Assembly: GCA_009777245.1 (NCBI GenBank)
Contig: WRMF01000021.1
Location: forward strand, 1-43,047
Origin: Betaproteobacteria bacterium
GTDB taxonomy: Bacteria > Pseudomonadota > Gammaproteobacteria > Burkholderiales > Rhodocyclaceae
Length of the DNA stretch: 43,047 bases
Direction of reading: 5' to 3'
Shown: one piece after another, positions 1-9,057 of the stretch
Numbering within the stretch: the first letter of the stretch is position 1
How the letters are laid out: each line of letters begins with the position of its first letter
Made by a program: the position numbers and the translations under genes
Notes under the pieces: generated by a model
Database searches by the model: none
The model's input: only the letters and a program-made list of their open reading frames with translations
Told to the model about the DNA's origin: nothing

Positions 1-58
1 GCTCTCTCCTTGCGTTCCAATTTCGAATCATATCTCTCGTAAGTTCAGTATAGTAATT

Positions 59-1005
59 CTATTGAAAGACAGCATGCTCTAGCCAAGGCACAAAGGCGCT
101 GCCTGGCTTACGGGCTGGACGGATGAACTCGGCGTTGTAATGGGGCAGGTAGCTCTTTGCGATATACCGATTAGCGCTATCCAACTGCGTGATCCCCTGT
201 GCGGCCAACTCCTTGACCAACCTGTCCTGTGAGTGCCAAAGGCCAGTTCCGAGCGGCCACGTGCCTGAGGGGAGTAGGCGGCAATCATCTCGATACCCAA
301 CTGCTTCAGGGCTCGGCCAAACTGCGTCAGCGCCTTCTTGTCCACGGGGCCATCGGCCACGGGGGTGAACCAGTAGTGGCTCCCCCGGTCACCGTAGAAC
401 GAACAGGGCAGCCCCTGCTGAAGGATCAACTCACGCATGGCCCGAAAACTGGAACCTGTGCCCTCCTCGGGGACGAGAAACATCGAGTAATGCTCGTTGG
501 TGGCATCGTCCATCGTCACGATCAAATCAAGCCATTGATTAGGCAACCATTCGTACCTTGAACCGTCCTGATGGATCATCATGCCTGGCAAAGGCTTACG
601 CTCGCGTTTCTTGCGGTGCGAGCCCTTCTTGCTGGCGCGCTTAACCAGCCCGCCCGCTTGCAGGCGCTTCTTCACCCAACTGTAGCTGCGGGCGCCGCCA
701 TCGCGCCGGTACCAACTGAAAAAGTGGCTCACATTCCAGCCTGAATGATCCCGTCGATAGCGATCCTGCAACGCGATCACTTCATCGAGCGAGGCCCCCC
801 GATCCATGCACGACTGGCTTCGCCTGTCCTGCAAACCTTCTGGCCCGTCGGATTCAAAACGCGACACGTAGCGCCGAAAACTGCGCTCGCTAAGACCCAA
901 CAACTCTGCCGCTTCGGATTGCGTTAAACGACCATGGTTCCAGCTAACTTAGGCTTCTTCAAATCTCATCTTCCGGATTTCCTGTAACAACTGTGCCTTT
1001 GTCAT
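59..1005 (-). pseudogene. Decayed ISNCY/IS1202-type DDE transposase
   Basis: This is a transposase relic read on the minus strand. The expected start is the ATG at 1005 (MTKAQLLQEIRKM...), but codon 19 is TAA (949-951), so only an alternative TTG at 903 leaves an open frame. A helix-turn-helix (SERSFRRYVSRFE) is followed by an rve-type catalytic core with visible acidic residues: HQDGSRYEW, VTMDDATNEH and ARGRSE. Near 226-230 one base is missing from the CAC-CAG codons. Adding one C lets the other frame continue as HQDRLVKELAAQGI... through NRYIAKSYLPHYNAEFIRP to a TAG at 59-61. Even repaired, the C-terminus is shorter than I expect for this family. CCGGACA-like motifs upstream (1035-1078) may be the element's terminal region. 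Two lesions make it non-functional. The family name is from recognition of motifs, not a search. Confidence 0.8.
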
Positions 1006-1373
1006 AATCGCCCTCCTTTCAGACAGTATGACGACCGGACAACTTGCGTGCCACAAAACCGGACAGATTGAAAACCGGTAACATCGCATTTTGTTTTCCC
1101 TTGACATCCGCCCGACAATTTGGAATCTTATCGGTTGGCGCTGTTGTTCTAGGTGACATTTTTGGCCCTGCCGCCCCTATCAGGAAGTCATGGCGTTATG
1201 CAGCGCGCTGATTTTATTGGACTATCTCTTGTCGCAACTGAAGCGGCCTGTCCCGCCATGTCCAGAGGCACTTTCTGCTATGTAAAGCGCGCGCAAAATA
1301 CAAAAGTGGATGCGTAATTCCGGCAAGTCGTAGTAAAGTTGTATTTTTTCCACACTTACGGGGTTGAGCCATC
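1006..1373. other. Intergenic stretch between transposase relic and fabZ
   Basis: No gene is supported here. Three CCGG(ACA) motifs (1035, 1059, 1075) probably mark the end of the insertion element. TTGACA at 1101-1106 lies 17 bp before a poor -10 (AATCTT, 1124-1129) and is at best a weak plus-strand promoter for the fabZ operon. In many betaproteobacteria lpxD lies immediately upstream of fabZ; it is absent here, so the insertion may have separated them. Confidence 0.4.
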
Positions 1374-1811
1374 GTGGACATTCATCAAATTCTCGAACAT
1401 TTGCCGCACCGTTACCCTTTTCTTCTGGTTGACCGGGTGCTGGCGCTGGAGGTGGGCAAGTCCATCCATGCCTGTAAAAATGTCAGTATCAATGAGCCAT
1501 TTTTTATCGGGCATTTCCCGCATCACCCTGTCATGCCGGGGGTGTTGATTATGGAGGCTCTGGCGCAGGCGGCGGGCATTCTGTCGTTCAAGACCATGAA
1601 TACCAAGCCGAGCGATGACTCCGTATTTTATTTTGTGGGCATTGATAACGCGCGCTTCAAAAAGCCGGTGCTGCCTGGCGATCAACTGCACCTGCATGTA
1701 AACATCACGCGGCAAATGCGCGGCATCTGGAAATACGAGGCCGCCGCGCGGGTGGATGGCGAAGTGGTGGCGGAAGCTGATCTGATGTGCGCCCAGCGGG
1801 AATTGTCCTGA
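1374..1811 (+). CDS. fabZ: 3-hydroxyacyl-ACP dehydratase FabZ
   Basis: FabZ dehydrates (3R)-hydroxyacyl-ACP to trans-2-enoyl-ACP in fatty acid elongation, in the cytoplasm. It also draws on the hydroxyacyl-ACP pool that LpxA uses for lipid A. The 145-residue protein is family length and begins with GTG ([22 protein letters not shown]). The hot-dog signature with the catalytic histidine and glutamate region is plain ([20 protein letters not shown]). Its TGA overlaps the lpxA ATG by one base (TGATG), indicating translational coupling in a lipid A operon. Nothing is abnormal except the transposase relic directly upstream. Confidence 0.97.
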   Translation: MDIHQILEHLPHRYPFLLVDRVLALEVGKSIHACKNVSINEPFFIGHFPHHPVMPGVLIMEALAQAAGILSFKTMNTKPSDDSVFYFVGIDNARFKKPVLPGDQLHLHVNITRQMRGIWKYEAAARVDGEVVAEADLMCAQRELS

Positions 1812-2590
1812 TGAACGCAAGCATCCATCCGACTGCGCTTGTGCATCCCGGCGCGCGCCTTGCGGAAGGCGTAGAGATCGGCGCTTATTCAATCATTGGC
1901 GAGCAGGTGGAAATCGGCGAACGCACCTGGATAGGGCCGCATGTCGTAATCAATGGGCGCACCAGAATCGGACGGGACAATCGCGTTTTTCAGTTTTCGT
2001 CATTGGGGGAAGCGCCGCAGGACAAAAAGTACGCTGGCGAGCCGACCCGCCTGGAAATCGGGGATCGCAACACCATCCGCGAATTTACGACGTTTAATAT
2101 AGGCACGGCGCAGGATGCGGGCGTAACCCGCATCGGCAACGATAACTGGATCATGGCCTATGTGCATATCGCGCACGATTGCCAGGTCGGGAACCACACC
2201 ATTTTTGCCAATAATGCCCAGCTTGCCGGGCATGTGCATATAGAGGACTGGGCGATTCTCGGCGGCTATACCGGGGTGCATCAATTCTGCCGTGTCGGCG
2301 CGCATGTCATGACAGCGGTCGGCACAGTGATTTTGCAGGATGTGCCGCCCTATCTGATGGCGGCGGGAAATAGCGCTTCGCCCTACGGCATCAATGTGGA
2401 AGGCTTGAAGCGGCGAGGATTCCACTCCGAAGCGATCACCGCCCTGAAACGCGCCTACCGCGCTCTCTACAAATCCGGCCTCATGCTGGAAGAAGCCAAG
2501 GTGAAACTGGAGGAGCTTGCGGAAGAGCAACCGGATGTGCGGCGGTTTCTGGATTTTCTCGCGGTTTCCAAGCGTGGCATTATTCGATGA
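1811..2590 (+). CDS. lpxA: UDP-N-acetylglucosamine acyltransferase LpxA
   Basis: LpxA performs the first step of lipid A synthesis, moving a 3-hydroxyacyl chain from ACP to UDP-GlcNAc. The start at 1811 gives a 259-residue protein of normal length beginning [17 protein letters not shown]. An earlier in-frame start at 1787 would extend it into fabZ and is not needed. The protein shows left-handed beta-helix hexapeptide repeats throughout the N-terminal two thirds. The catalytic His region reads [13 protein letters not shown], and the C-terminal helical part contains GLKRRGF. Its stop overlaps the lpxB start (ATGA), so fabZ, lpxA, lpxB and rnhB are expected to be one transcript. Confidence 0.97.
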   Translation: MNASIHPTALVHPGARLAEGVEIGAYSIIGEQVEIGERTWIGPHVVINGRTRIGRDNRVFQFSSLGEAPQDKKYAGEPTRLEIGDRNTIREFTTFNIGTAQDAGVTRIGNDNWIMAYVHIAHDCQVGNHTIFANNAQLAGHVHIEDWAILGGYTGVHQFCRVGAHVMTAVGTVILQDVPPYLMAAGNSASPYGINVEGLKRRGFHSEAITALKRAYRALYKSGLMLEEAKVKLEELAEEQPDVRRFLDFLAVSKRGIIR

Positions 2591-3738
2591 CTGACGCGCC
2601 GCGCATCGCAATGGTGGCAGGGGAGACGTCCGGCGATCTGCTTGCCTCCCGCCTTCTTGCCGCGCTGAAGGAAATATTGCCGGCAGCGCGGTATTTCGGC
2701 ATTGGCGGCGCAAAGATGGCAGCGGAAGGGTTTGAGTCCTGGTGGCCTCTGGAAAAACTCACGGTCATGGGTTATGTGGAAGTATTGAAGCGTTACCCGG
2801 AAATCTCCTCTATTCGTCGTTCCTTGCGGGCGCGCCTGTTGTCCGAGAAGCCAGACCTTTTTATCGGGGTAGACGCGCCGGATTTCAATCTGGATTTGGA
2901 AGCAAAGCTGCGGGTAAAAGGCATTCGCACCATTCACTTCGTCAGTCCCTCGATCTGGGCGTGGCGCGGCGAACGTATTAAAAAAATCGCCAAAGCCGCC
3001 GACCATGTGCTTGCCCTGTTCCCGATGGAGCCGCCGCTTTACGAAAAAGCGGGCGTGCCGGTGAGTTACGTTGGACATCCGCTAGCAGATGAAATCCCGC
3101 TGGTTACGGATGCCAAAGAAGCGCGAAGAGAACTGCGCCTGTCTGAGCATTACGCCCCGATTTTCGCGTTTTTGCCCGGCAGTCGGCAGAGCGAGCTTCT
3201 CCAGCTTGGCGGTATTTTTGTGGAGACGGCAAAACAAATTTATGCGGTTTTGCCGGAGGTGTTGTTTTTAGTGCCGTTTGCGACCCGGCAAACCAGACTA
3301 GCCTTTGAAGCGGAAATTCGCCGCCATGACGCAGGCCATCTTCCCTGGCGGCTGCTCTTCGGACATGCCGTGACCGCGCAGGGCGCAGCCGACGCGGTTC
3401 TGGTTGCCAGCGGCACGGCTACCCTGGAGACCATGCTCGTCAAGCGTCCTATGGTTATTGTCTACAAAGTGGCGCCGCTGACCTATCGCTTCATGAAACG
3501 GCGCGCTTACCTGCCTTATGTGGGCTTGCCCAATATTCTTGCTGGGCGAGAAGTTGTGCCGGAACTCTTGCAGGACGCCGCGACGCCGACAGCGATAACC
3601 GAGGCGTTGCTGGCGGAAATCGCGCCCGGACGCGCGCAACAACTACAGGAAATATTTACCCCTATTCACCTCGCCTTGCGGCAGAACATGGCGGCAAAAG
3701 CGGCAGAGGCAACACTGAAAGTGTTGCGCCAGGCATGA
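2587..3738 (+). CDS. lpxB: Lipid-A-disaccharide synthase LpxB
   Basis: LpxB condenses UDP-2,3-diacylglucosamine with lipid X to form the lipid A disaccharide at the inner membrane surface. The 383-residue product has the GT19 N-terminal motif ([16 protein letters not shown]), the FGIGGAKM segment, [15 protein letters not shown] and the C-terminal nucleotide-binding part ([31 protein letters not shown]). Length is typical. It overlaps lpxA by four bases at its start and rnhB by four bases at its end, so expression is likely coupled. No lesions were seen. Confidence 0.97.
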   Translation: MTDAPRIAMVAGETSGDLLASRLLAALKEILPAARYFGIGGAKMAAEGFESWWPLEKLTVMGYVEVLKRYPEISSIRRSLRARLLSEKPDLFIGVDAPDFNLDLEAKLRVKGIRTIHFVSPSIWAWRGERIKKIAKAADHVLALFPMEPPLYEKAGVPVSYVGHPLADEIPLVTDAKEARRELRLSEHYAPIFAFLPGSRQSELLQLGGIFVETAKQIYAVLPEVLFLVPFATRQTRLAFEAEIRRHDAGHLPWRLLFGHAVTAQGAADAVLVASGTATLETMLVKRPMVIVYKVAPLTYRFMKRRAYLPYVGLPNILAGREVVPELLQDAATPTAITEALLAEIAPGRAQQLQEIFTPIHLALRQNMAAKAAEATLKVLRQA

Positions 3739-4337
3739 AGATCAGCGCCATGCTCACAGAGTTGCCTGCCGGAGTGTGCGGAGTGGATGAGGCGGGGCGC
3801 GGCCCGTTGGCGGGGCCGGTAGTTGCTGCCGCAGTCATACTGGACCCGGAACGTCCCATTGCCGGGTTGAACGACTCCAAAAAACTGGCGGCGCATCGGC
3901 GTGAACTTTTGGCGGAGCAAATCCGGGAGCGGGCGCTTGCCTGGCATGTTGCCTGCGCTAATGTTCAGGAAATTGACCGGCTCAACATTTTGCAGGCTAC
4001 CCTGCTTGCGATGAGTCGCGCCGTGGCGGGATTGCATCCCCAGCCGGTCGGCGCGGTTGTAGACGGCAATCGTTGTCCGCTGCTGGCGGTGCCGGTCGAA
4101 GCTGTTGTAAAAGGGGACGGCAAAATTACCGCTATCGCCGCCGCTTCCATTCTCGCCAAAACCGCCCGCGACGCCATGATGCGGGATTTGCACCTTCGTT
4201 ATCCCCAGTACGGCTTTGCCAGGCATATGGGCTATCCGACGCCTGCCCACCTTGCGGCGCTTCGGCAGTATGGCGTTTGCCCTGAACATCGGAAGAGCTT
4301 TGCCCCGGTTGCGCAATATAACAACGCGCTTAAATAG
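3735..4337 (+). CDS. rnhB: Ribonuclease HII
   Basis: RNase HII cleaves the RNA strand of RNA-DNA hybrids and starts removal of single ribonucleotides from DNA. The 200-residue protein carries the conserved acidic site [15 protein letters not shown] near residue 16, VDGN in the middle and [13 protein letters not shown] with the later catalytic aspartate, then the C-terminal [10 protein letters not shown]. It is the last gene of the fabZ operon, a position common in proteobacteria. The ATG overlaps the lpxB stop. It faces the GIY-YIG gene tail to tail with only 14 bp between the stops, and no hairpin terminator fits there. Confidence 0.96.
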   Translation: MKISAMLTELPAGVCGVDEAGRGPLAGPVVAAAVILDPERPIAGLNDSKKLAAHRRELLAEQIRERALAWHVACANVQEIDRLNILQATLLAMSRAVAGLHPQPVGAVVDGNRCPLLAVPVEAVVKGDGKITAIAAASILAKTARDAMMRDLHLRYPQYGFARHMGYPTPAHLAALRQYGVCPEHRKSFAPVAQYNNALK

Positions 4338-4351
4338 AAACGCTCTAGCCT

Positions 4352-5593
4352 CTACGCTGTCTGCCGCTCTGCCAGGGTTGCCGTCTTCGGATCGTAGACC
4401 ATCTCTGTGATTGAGCCGTTCCGAATGCGCTCCACCGCTTCGTCAATGACATGGAGCGGCGCGAGGAACCATTCTTTCGGCTGCGCCGGATGACCAAAAC
4501 GATCTGGAATGGCAAGCTGAAGTTGCGCGGGCGCAAAGAGGCGATGGAGCAATTTTTCCAGCTTGACGCGATTGATGCCAATCAGTTTGTAAGTGGCGAC
4601 GATTTCAACATCGGCCAGCAGGTAAGTGGCGTCATGCGCGGCATTGGCGATACGGGTTTCCACTTTGCCGCCCGTCACCCCGATTTTGTGGATCAGTTCG
4701 CGGTGTTCCGCGATGAACGGATGAGTTGAATGGCTGCGCAGCACGTAGATCGTACCGCTCTCAATGTCGCCTTCAGCCTCGTTTGCGCCAAATAGCGCAT
4801 CTGTTTCACTGCGCCTGTTTTCGTTACTGTCGTCACTGAAGAGCGAACCGCTTTCAGGCTTGCTGATCCTGCGCCCGCTTTCGTCCTTGTATAACGCTCG
4901 CTGTAAAGAGCGGCGCAATAGATTACTCTCGGTTGCGTTGGCGTAGATGGCTCGCAAGCGGGCGTCATTTTCGCCGTTTGGAGCCTTGATGGTTTCGCCG
5001 ACTTCCGCGACATAGACAAGCTGCCCGCCCAGAACAAAGAAGTCGCCCGCGTCAATGCTTGTGTCCCTGCCGAAGATATACGCCTGCCGGACGCCGGATT
5101 TCAGTTCGCTTTCCGCCTGGCGGAACAACGGTCTGAATCGCTCGAAGTCTTCGCATTTTTCGCGGTTGGCGATTTCTTCCGCCGCGCGGATTTCGGCTCT
5201 GGGGCGGACATGACGCAGATCAGTAATATCGGAAGGGTTTGCCGCGTCCTGGAGTTCAGACTGGAGTTCAGACAACAGTTCGTCGTCGCTCATTTCTCCG
5301 ATTGCCAAAGGCGGGATCGTCTTGTCCCCATCCAGCAGACCCTGATGATCGAGAGGGGAAAGAAGGCTCCGACATTCTTCCAGCATACATAGGCGTTCCA
5401 GCCGGACGGCGTACAGACGCTCGAAAATGTCCCGGTCTTCGCCGTATCGCGGAGCGCGGCCATGCTGTTCCACGAACCGCTGGATTTCCTCGAACCCGGC
5501 GATGATTCGTTCTTCACGCGGCGAGCGCGCGCCCTGCTTTTCAGGGCGGGCGAGTTCGTCGAGTTCGGAGCGCAGTTCGTCAAGATCAATCAT
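4352..5593 (-). CDS. GIY-YIG (T5orf172-type) nuclease, last gene of defence-like cassette
   Basis: This 413-residue protein has an acidic, helical N-terminal half of unknown role and a C-terminal T5orf172/GIY-YIG-type domain from about residue 290. The domain shows GTIYVLRSHS (GIY strand), LIHKIGVTGG (the YIG-equivalent KIG), a downstream Arg (ETRIANAAHD) and a Glu helix (VKLEKLLHRLF). I start it at ATG 5593, which overlaps the helicase stop by 8 bases; a longer frame to 5722 only runs inside the helicase. Family knowledge says such domains are metal-dependent DNA endonucleases. Beside a helicase and a DNA methyltransferase, a restriction role is inferred. It contains no lesion, but its translation may suffer from the broken helicase upstream. 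Confidence 0.8.
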   Translation of the reverse strand: MIDLDELRSELDELARPEKQGARSPREERIIAGFEEIQRFVEQHGRAPRYGEDRDIFERLYAVRLERLCMLEECRSLLSPLDHQGLLDGDKTIPPLAIGEMSDDELLSELQSELQDAANPSDITDLRHVRPRAEIRAAEEIANREKCEDFERFRPLFRQAESELKSGVRQAYIFGRDTSIDAGDFFVLGGQLVYVAEVGETIKAPNGENDARLRAIYANATESNLLRRSLQRALYKDESGRRISKPESGSLFSDDSNENRRSETDALFGANEAEGDIESGTIYVLRSHSTHPFIAEHRELIHKIGVTGGKVETRIANAAHDATYLLADVEIVATYKLIGINRVKLEKLLHRLFAPAQLQLAIPDRFGHPAQPKEWFLAPLHVIDEAVERIRNGSITEMVYDPKTATLAERQTA

Positions 5594-7723
5594 AGCGCCC
5601 CTCGTCCTTGAAACGGACGAAGGCGGTCGCGCCTTCGGCCATTCGCTTCTCCCAGGCGTCTGTTGAAGCGATTGAAGGCAAGCGACCTCGCTCCCTCTTG
5701 AACTGGACGGCGCGTAGCGCAAGCTCCTTTGCTTCCTCCGGCGTCATGCTCGCGCGTTTGCCCGCAATTACCGCCGCCACCTGCTTCAAACTGTCTTCGC
5801 GCATGGCCTTGGCGAGAATGGCGTAGGCTGCGCCAAACGGATTGATGCGGTCAATGAGATCAATATCCAGATCGCGCACGTCCATCGCAAACTTGCGTAC
5901 CCCGTCAATCAGGGCGGTGTTCGCTGGCGCTTCGTTGTTGCCGGACGCTGCCTGTCTGGCCTGTTGCGTCAGATTGAGGGCGGCGATGGCGTGCTGGCGC
6001 ACCGCTTCCTGATCCGCTTCATCGAGAGCAGGGTATTTCTCCTTGATGATTTTGCCCAGACGAACCTGGGTCAGTTCTTCCGGGACCAGGTCTTCGTCAA
6101 ACAGGCCGCGCTCGATGGCGGTCTTGTCCTGCGCGAAACTGGCGATTACCTCGTTCAGGTCTTCCCGACAGATGCGCGCGGCTTCCTCGCTTTGGGGTTT
6201 AGCCAGTCCCTTGATTTCGATCTGGAATTGCCCTGTTGCGTGGTTGAAGCCGACATTGCATTTGTCTGGATCATAGCCGCCGTCGCCATAGTCGCAATCC
6301 TGCTCCGGCTTGCTGTCCGGGCGCTTCGGTCTGAACTCGAAGCGCGGCGCAAGCACTTGCTCCATCAGGAGGCTGGCGGCAATAGCCTTTAGCGTGTCAT
6401 TGACCGCTTCGGTGACGGACTGCTCGGAAGCGTCCGGCTCGGCAATCAGGTTGGTGAAGCGGGCGCGGGTCTTGCCCGGCGCGTCGCGGGTCGCCCTGCC
6501 GATAATCTGCACGATTTCGGTCAGACTGGAGCGATAGCCCACAGTCAGCGCGTGTTCGCACCAAATCCAGTCGAAGCCTTCCTTCGCCATGCCCAGCGCG
6601 ATGATGATGTCCACATGCTCGCGGTTATTTTTCCGCGCTGGGTCTTTTATTCACCCGGCAATTAAGGGTTGCATCATATTTGCCATTTCGGCCCATATGG
6701 GGCGTGCCTTGAAAAGTCAAACCTTAATTGCCGGTTCAATAGCGCGGCGGCCACGCGCTCGCGTTTGCTCGGATCATCATCTACCAGATCGGCGATACGG
6801 AGAATCCTGCCGTCAGACGTTCGCGCCAACTGAAAGCCGGTCGCGGCGTCAATTCCCTGCCATTTGCCAAGTTCCTCGATGATGTGCTCGACTTCCTTTA
6901 GCTTGTCCTGCGTGCTTTCGCGGGAGTTGACGTTGGGAATGTGAATGATGGTTTTCTCGCCGGGGTCAAGCGCCCGCAAGATACTATCGGTGTAGGAGCC
7001 GGAATAGAAGAAATAGCCGATGTCGAGTTGTTTCAGGTGTTCGTAACCGTTGAGTTGCTCGTAGTAGGTATAGGTGACGGTATCAAACTTTGCCTCGTCC
7101 TGGGGAGCCAGCACGGCTTCGGCGTCGCCGCGAAAATACGAGCCGGTCATGGCGACGATATGCGTCCGGTCGCGATTGATGAATTGTCCCAGATGCATGC
7201 CGAGCTTGTTGTCCGGGTTGGCGGAAACGTGATGGAATTCATCCACCGCAATCAGGCGGTCATCGAACGCTTCCACCCCGAACTGGTCGACCGCGAAGCG
7301 AAAGGTGGCGTGGGTGCAGATCAGAATCCTGTCTTCGCTTTGCAGGAACGCGCCCAGCGATTTGACCTTGCCGCCGTTCTCGGAACCGGGGGCGTCGCAG
7401 AGATTCCATTTGGGTTCCACGCGCCAATCCGCAAAGAAACCGGATTGCGTTAGCGGCTCATCGTGAAAACTCGCGCCGATGGTTTTTTCCGGCACGACGA
7501 TGATTGCCTGTTTGAGTTTCTGGTTATGGAGCTTGTCCAGCGCGATGAACATCAACGCCCGGCTCTTGCCGGACGCCGGAGGCGATTTGATGAGCAGGTA
7601 CTGCTCGCCCCGATGCCCATAGGCGCGTTCCTGCATCGGACGCATACCTAAGGCGTTTACCTTGCTCGAAGAGCCGTTGCGGGCGTAGGAGACCGAAACG
7701 GAGGGGATGTGGGGGTTAGTCAC
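5586..7723 (-). pseudogene. SF2 DEAD/DEAH-type helicase interrupted by a MITE
   Basis: The N-terminal fragment begins at GTG 7723, overlapping the Fic stop by 8 bp. It carries a Walker A (KSPPASGKS, residues 46-54), the DEFH motif II (IAVDEFHHVS) and a motif III-like MTGSYFRGD. It then runs into foreign sequence and stops at 6674. The C-terminal fragment is open from about 6650 to 5586 and holds IALGMAKEGFDW, YRSSLTEIVQ and motif VI (QIIGRATRD). Between them lies a 90-bp element with inverted ends and a TA duplication. Removing 92 bp joins ...VAAAL directly to KDPARKNNREHVDIII in one frame, giving a protein of about 680 residues. The intact gene would be an ATP-driven translocase or helicase serving the neighbouring methyltransferase and nuclease. 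The present allele should make only a truncated protein. Confidence 0.88.
6650..6739. mobile_element. 90-bp MITE with TA target duplication (IS630/Tc1-mariner-like)
   Basis: The ends are inverted repeats: TTCACCCGGCAATTAAGG on the plus strand at 6650-6667, and TTGAACCGGCAATTAAGG as the reverse complement of the right end, 16 of 18 identical. The element is bordered by TA at 6648-6649 and 6740-6741. There is no coding capacity, and the centre contains a small GGCCCATATGGGGC palindrome. A TA duplication is the hallmark of IS630/Tc1-mariner transposition, so a non-autonomous derivative of such an element is the best interpretation. No second copy and no matching transposase were seen in this window. 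Confidence 0.85.
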
Positions 7724-8864
7724 TGTTGCGCCTTTCAAAGAGTCGGAGATAACGCTCGAATACAAAGAGGCGGTTGCGTCTTTGCCCGGTTATTTCAACC
7801 AGCACGCCGTGATTGATGAAATCGGAAATGAGCGAGGTAGCCGTATTGGTCGTTGTGTCGAGTTGCTTTGTCGCAGACTTCACGTCAAGCAACGGGCGTT
7901 TATAGAGGAGCCTGATAAGCTCCTGGGCGTTTTGTTGCCGCCGCTGTGTGAAGCGCGGCAACACCTCCCGCTCTATCTGCTCTTTCAGCGCCAGAACCTT
8001 GCGGAAAACATCGGCGGATGAACGCGCTGTTTCCTCAATCCCGTGCAGGAAAAAGACGAGCCATTCACGCATCCTGTTTCCCTCACGAACTGCCATGAGG
8101 TGATCGACATAGGCGGTCTTGTTGCGCTCGAAATAATCGGACAGGTAAAGCGCCGGTTTGGTCAGCAGCCCATTGGCCGCGAGATAGAGCGAGATCATCA
8201 GTCGCCCCAGCCGTCCGTTGCCGTCAAGAAAAGGGTGGATGGTTTCAAACTGATAGTGGGCAATCGCAATATTGACCAGCGGCGGAACTCTGAGCGATTC
8301 ATCGTGCAAAAATTTTTCCATGTCGCTCATCAACTCTGGCACATGCCCATGATGTGGAGGCACGAAAGCCGCGTTTTTCAGGCTGACGCCGATCCAGTTC
8401 TGCGTTATTCGGAACTCGCCGGGCTGTTTCGTCTCGCCTCGCACTCCCTGCATGAGAACGGCGTGCGCTTCCCGCAATAGCCGGTTGGAAAGCGGCAAGC
8501 GTTCGAGGCTGGCAATCGCATGGTTGATCGCCTTGATGTAATTTTGCACTTCCCGCCAATCATTACGCGCGTCCGGCAAGAGGTCTTCGGCTTCCTTGAA
8601 GGCGTCTTCGATGTTGGTCTGGGTTCCTTCGATGCGGCTTGATTGAGTAGCCTCTTTTGCGACATACATGCTGATAAAGAAATCAATGTCCGGCACGAGC
8701 TGCGCGAAGGCGTTCAATTCGCCGAGCGCCCGATCCGCCCGCCCCAGAATTTCAATCACTTCCGGGTCAGCAATGATCCACGGATGGTGGATGGGCGTGG
8801 GAAGAAAGCTCTGATATTCGAGCTGCTGTTCATAACGCCCGGCTCGGTAGTCTGAAAGGTTCAT
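7716..8864 (-). CDS. Class II Fic-family protein with C-terminal winged helix
   Basis: Fic proteins usually transfer AMP or other phosphate-containing groups to target proteins. The 382-residue product has a Fic N-terminal helical domain, then the catalytic motif HPFLDGNGR at residues 210-218 with catalytic His210. An inhibitory (S/T)xxxE(G/N) motif precedes the core: SSRIEG at 75-80. That makes it a class II, self-inhibited Fic. Residues from about 310 to the end look like a winged-helix DNA-binding domain (LLDVKSATKQLDTTTNTATSLISDF), suggesting autoregulation. It overlaps the helicase start downstream by 8 bases and is preceded by a 193-bp gap with repeated operator-like motifs and a TATAAT. 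In this cassette it could be a guard or toxin, but that is inference. Confidence 0.9.
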   Translation of the reverse strand: MNLSDYRAGRYEQQLEYQSFLPTPIHHPWIIADPEVIEILGRADRALGELNAFAQLVPDIDFFISMYVAKEATQSSRIEGTQTNIEDAFKEAEDLLPDARNDWREVQNYIKAINHAIASLERLPLSNRLLREAHAVLMQGVRGETKQPGEFRITQNWIGVSLKNAAFVPPHHGHVPELMSDMEKFLHDESLRVPPLVNIAIAHYQFETIHPFLDGNGRLGRLMISLYLAANGLLTKPALYLSDYFERNKTAYVDHLMAVREGNRMREWLVFFLHGIEETARSSADVFRKVLALKEQIEREVLPRFTQRRQQNAQELIRLLYKRPLLDVKSATKQLDTTTNTATSLISDFINHGVLVEITGQRRNRLFVFERYLRLFERRNSD

Positions 8865-8974
8865 ATTTCAGAAACCAGGACGGTTTTTGCAATAACGAAT
8901 TTCATATTTCAGATTCTGTGGCATTTTGTGGGACTTGGCGATTATATTTCAAATTTCAGGCTGTTTTCTGAAAC
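8860..8974 (-). promoter_or_regulatory. Promoter/operator region of the Fic gene with repeated CTGAAATATGAA motifs
   Basis: The 13-mer TTCATATTTCAGA (plus strand) occurs at 8860-8872, overlapping the Fic start codon, and again at 8900-8913. A degenerate copy (ATATTTCAAATTTCAG) lies at 8943-8958, and the small palindrome TTTCTGAAA follows at 8965-8973. A perfect -10 TATAAT on the minus strand is at 8941-8946, inside the degenerate copy; its -35 is weak. This arrangement fits a promoter repressed by a protein that binds the repeats, with the Fic winged helix as the first candidate. Confidence 0.55.
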
Positions 8975-9057
8975 AAGGAAAAGTTTACCCGCTGGCGCCG
9001 AAAACGCGCGGAATCGCAGGCGCGAGCAGGGCGTTATGTGAATGGAGAAAGCAGGCG

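Noticed and set aside
1339-1548. Small plus-strand frame overlapping fabZ start
   Set aside because: Out-of-frame shadow; FabZ from GTG 1374 explains the region.
5594-5722. Longer start for the GIY-YIG protein
   Set aside because: The added residues lie inside the helicase gene and ATG 5593 gives the usual 8-bp overlap seen elsewhere in the cassette.
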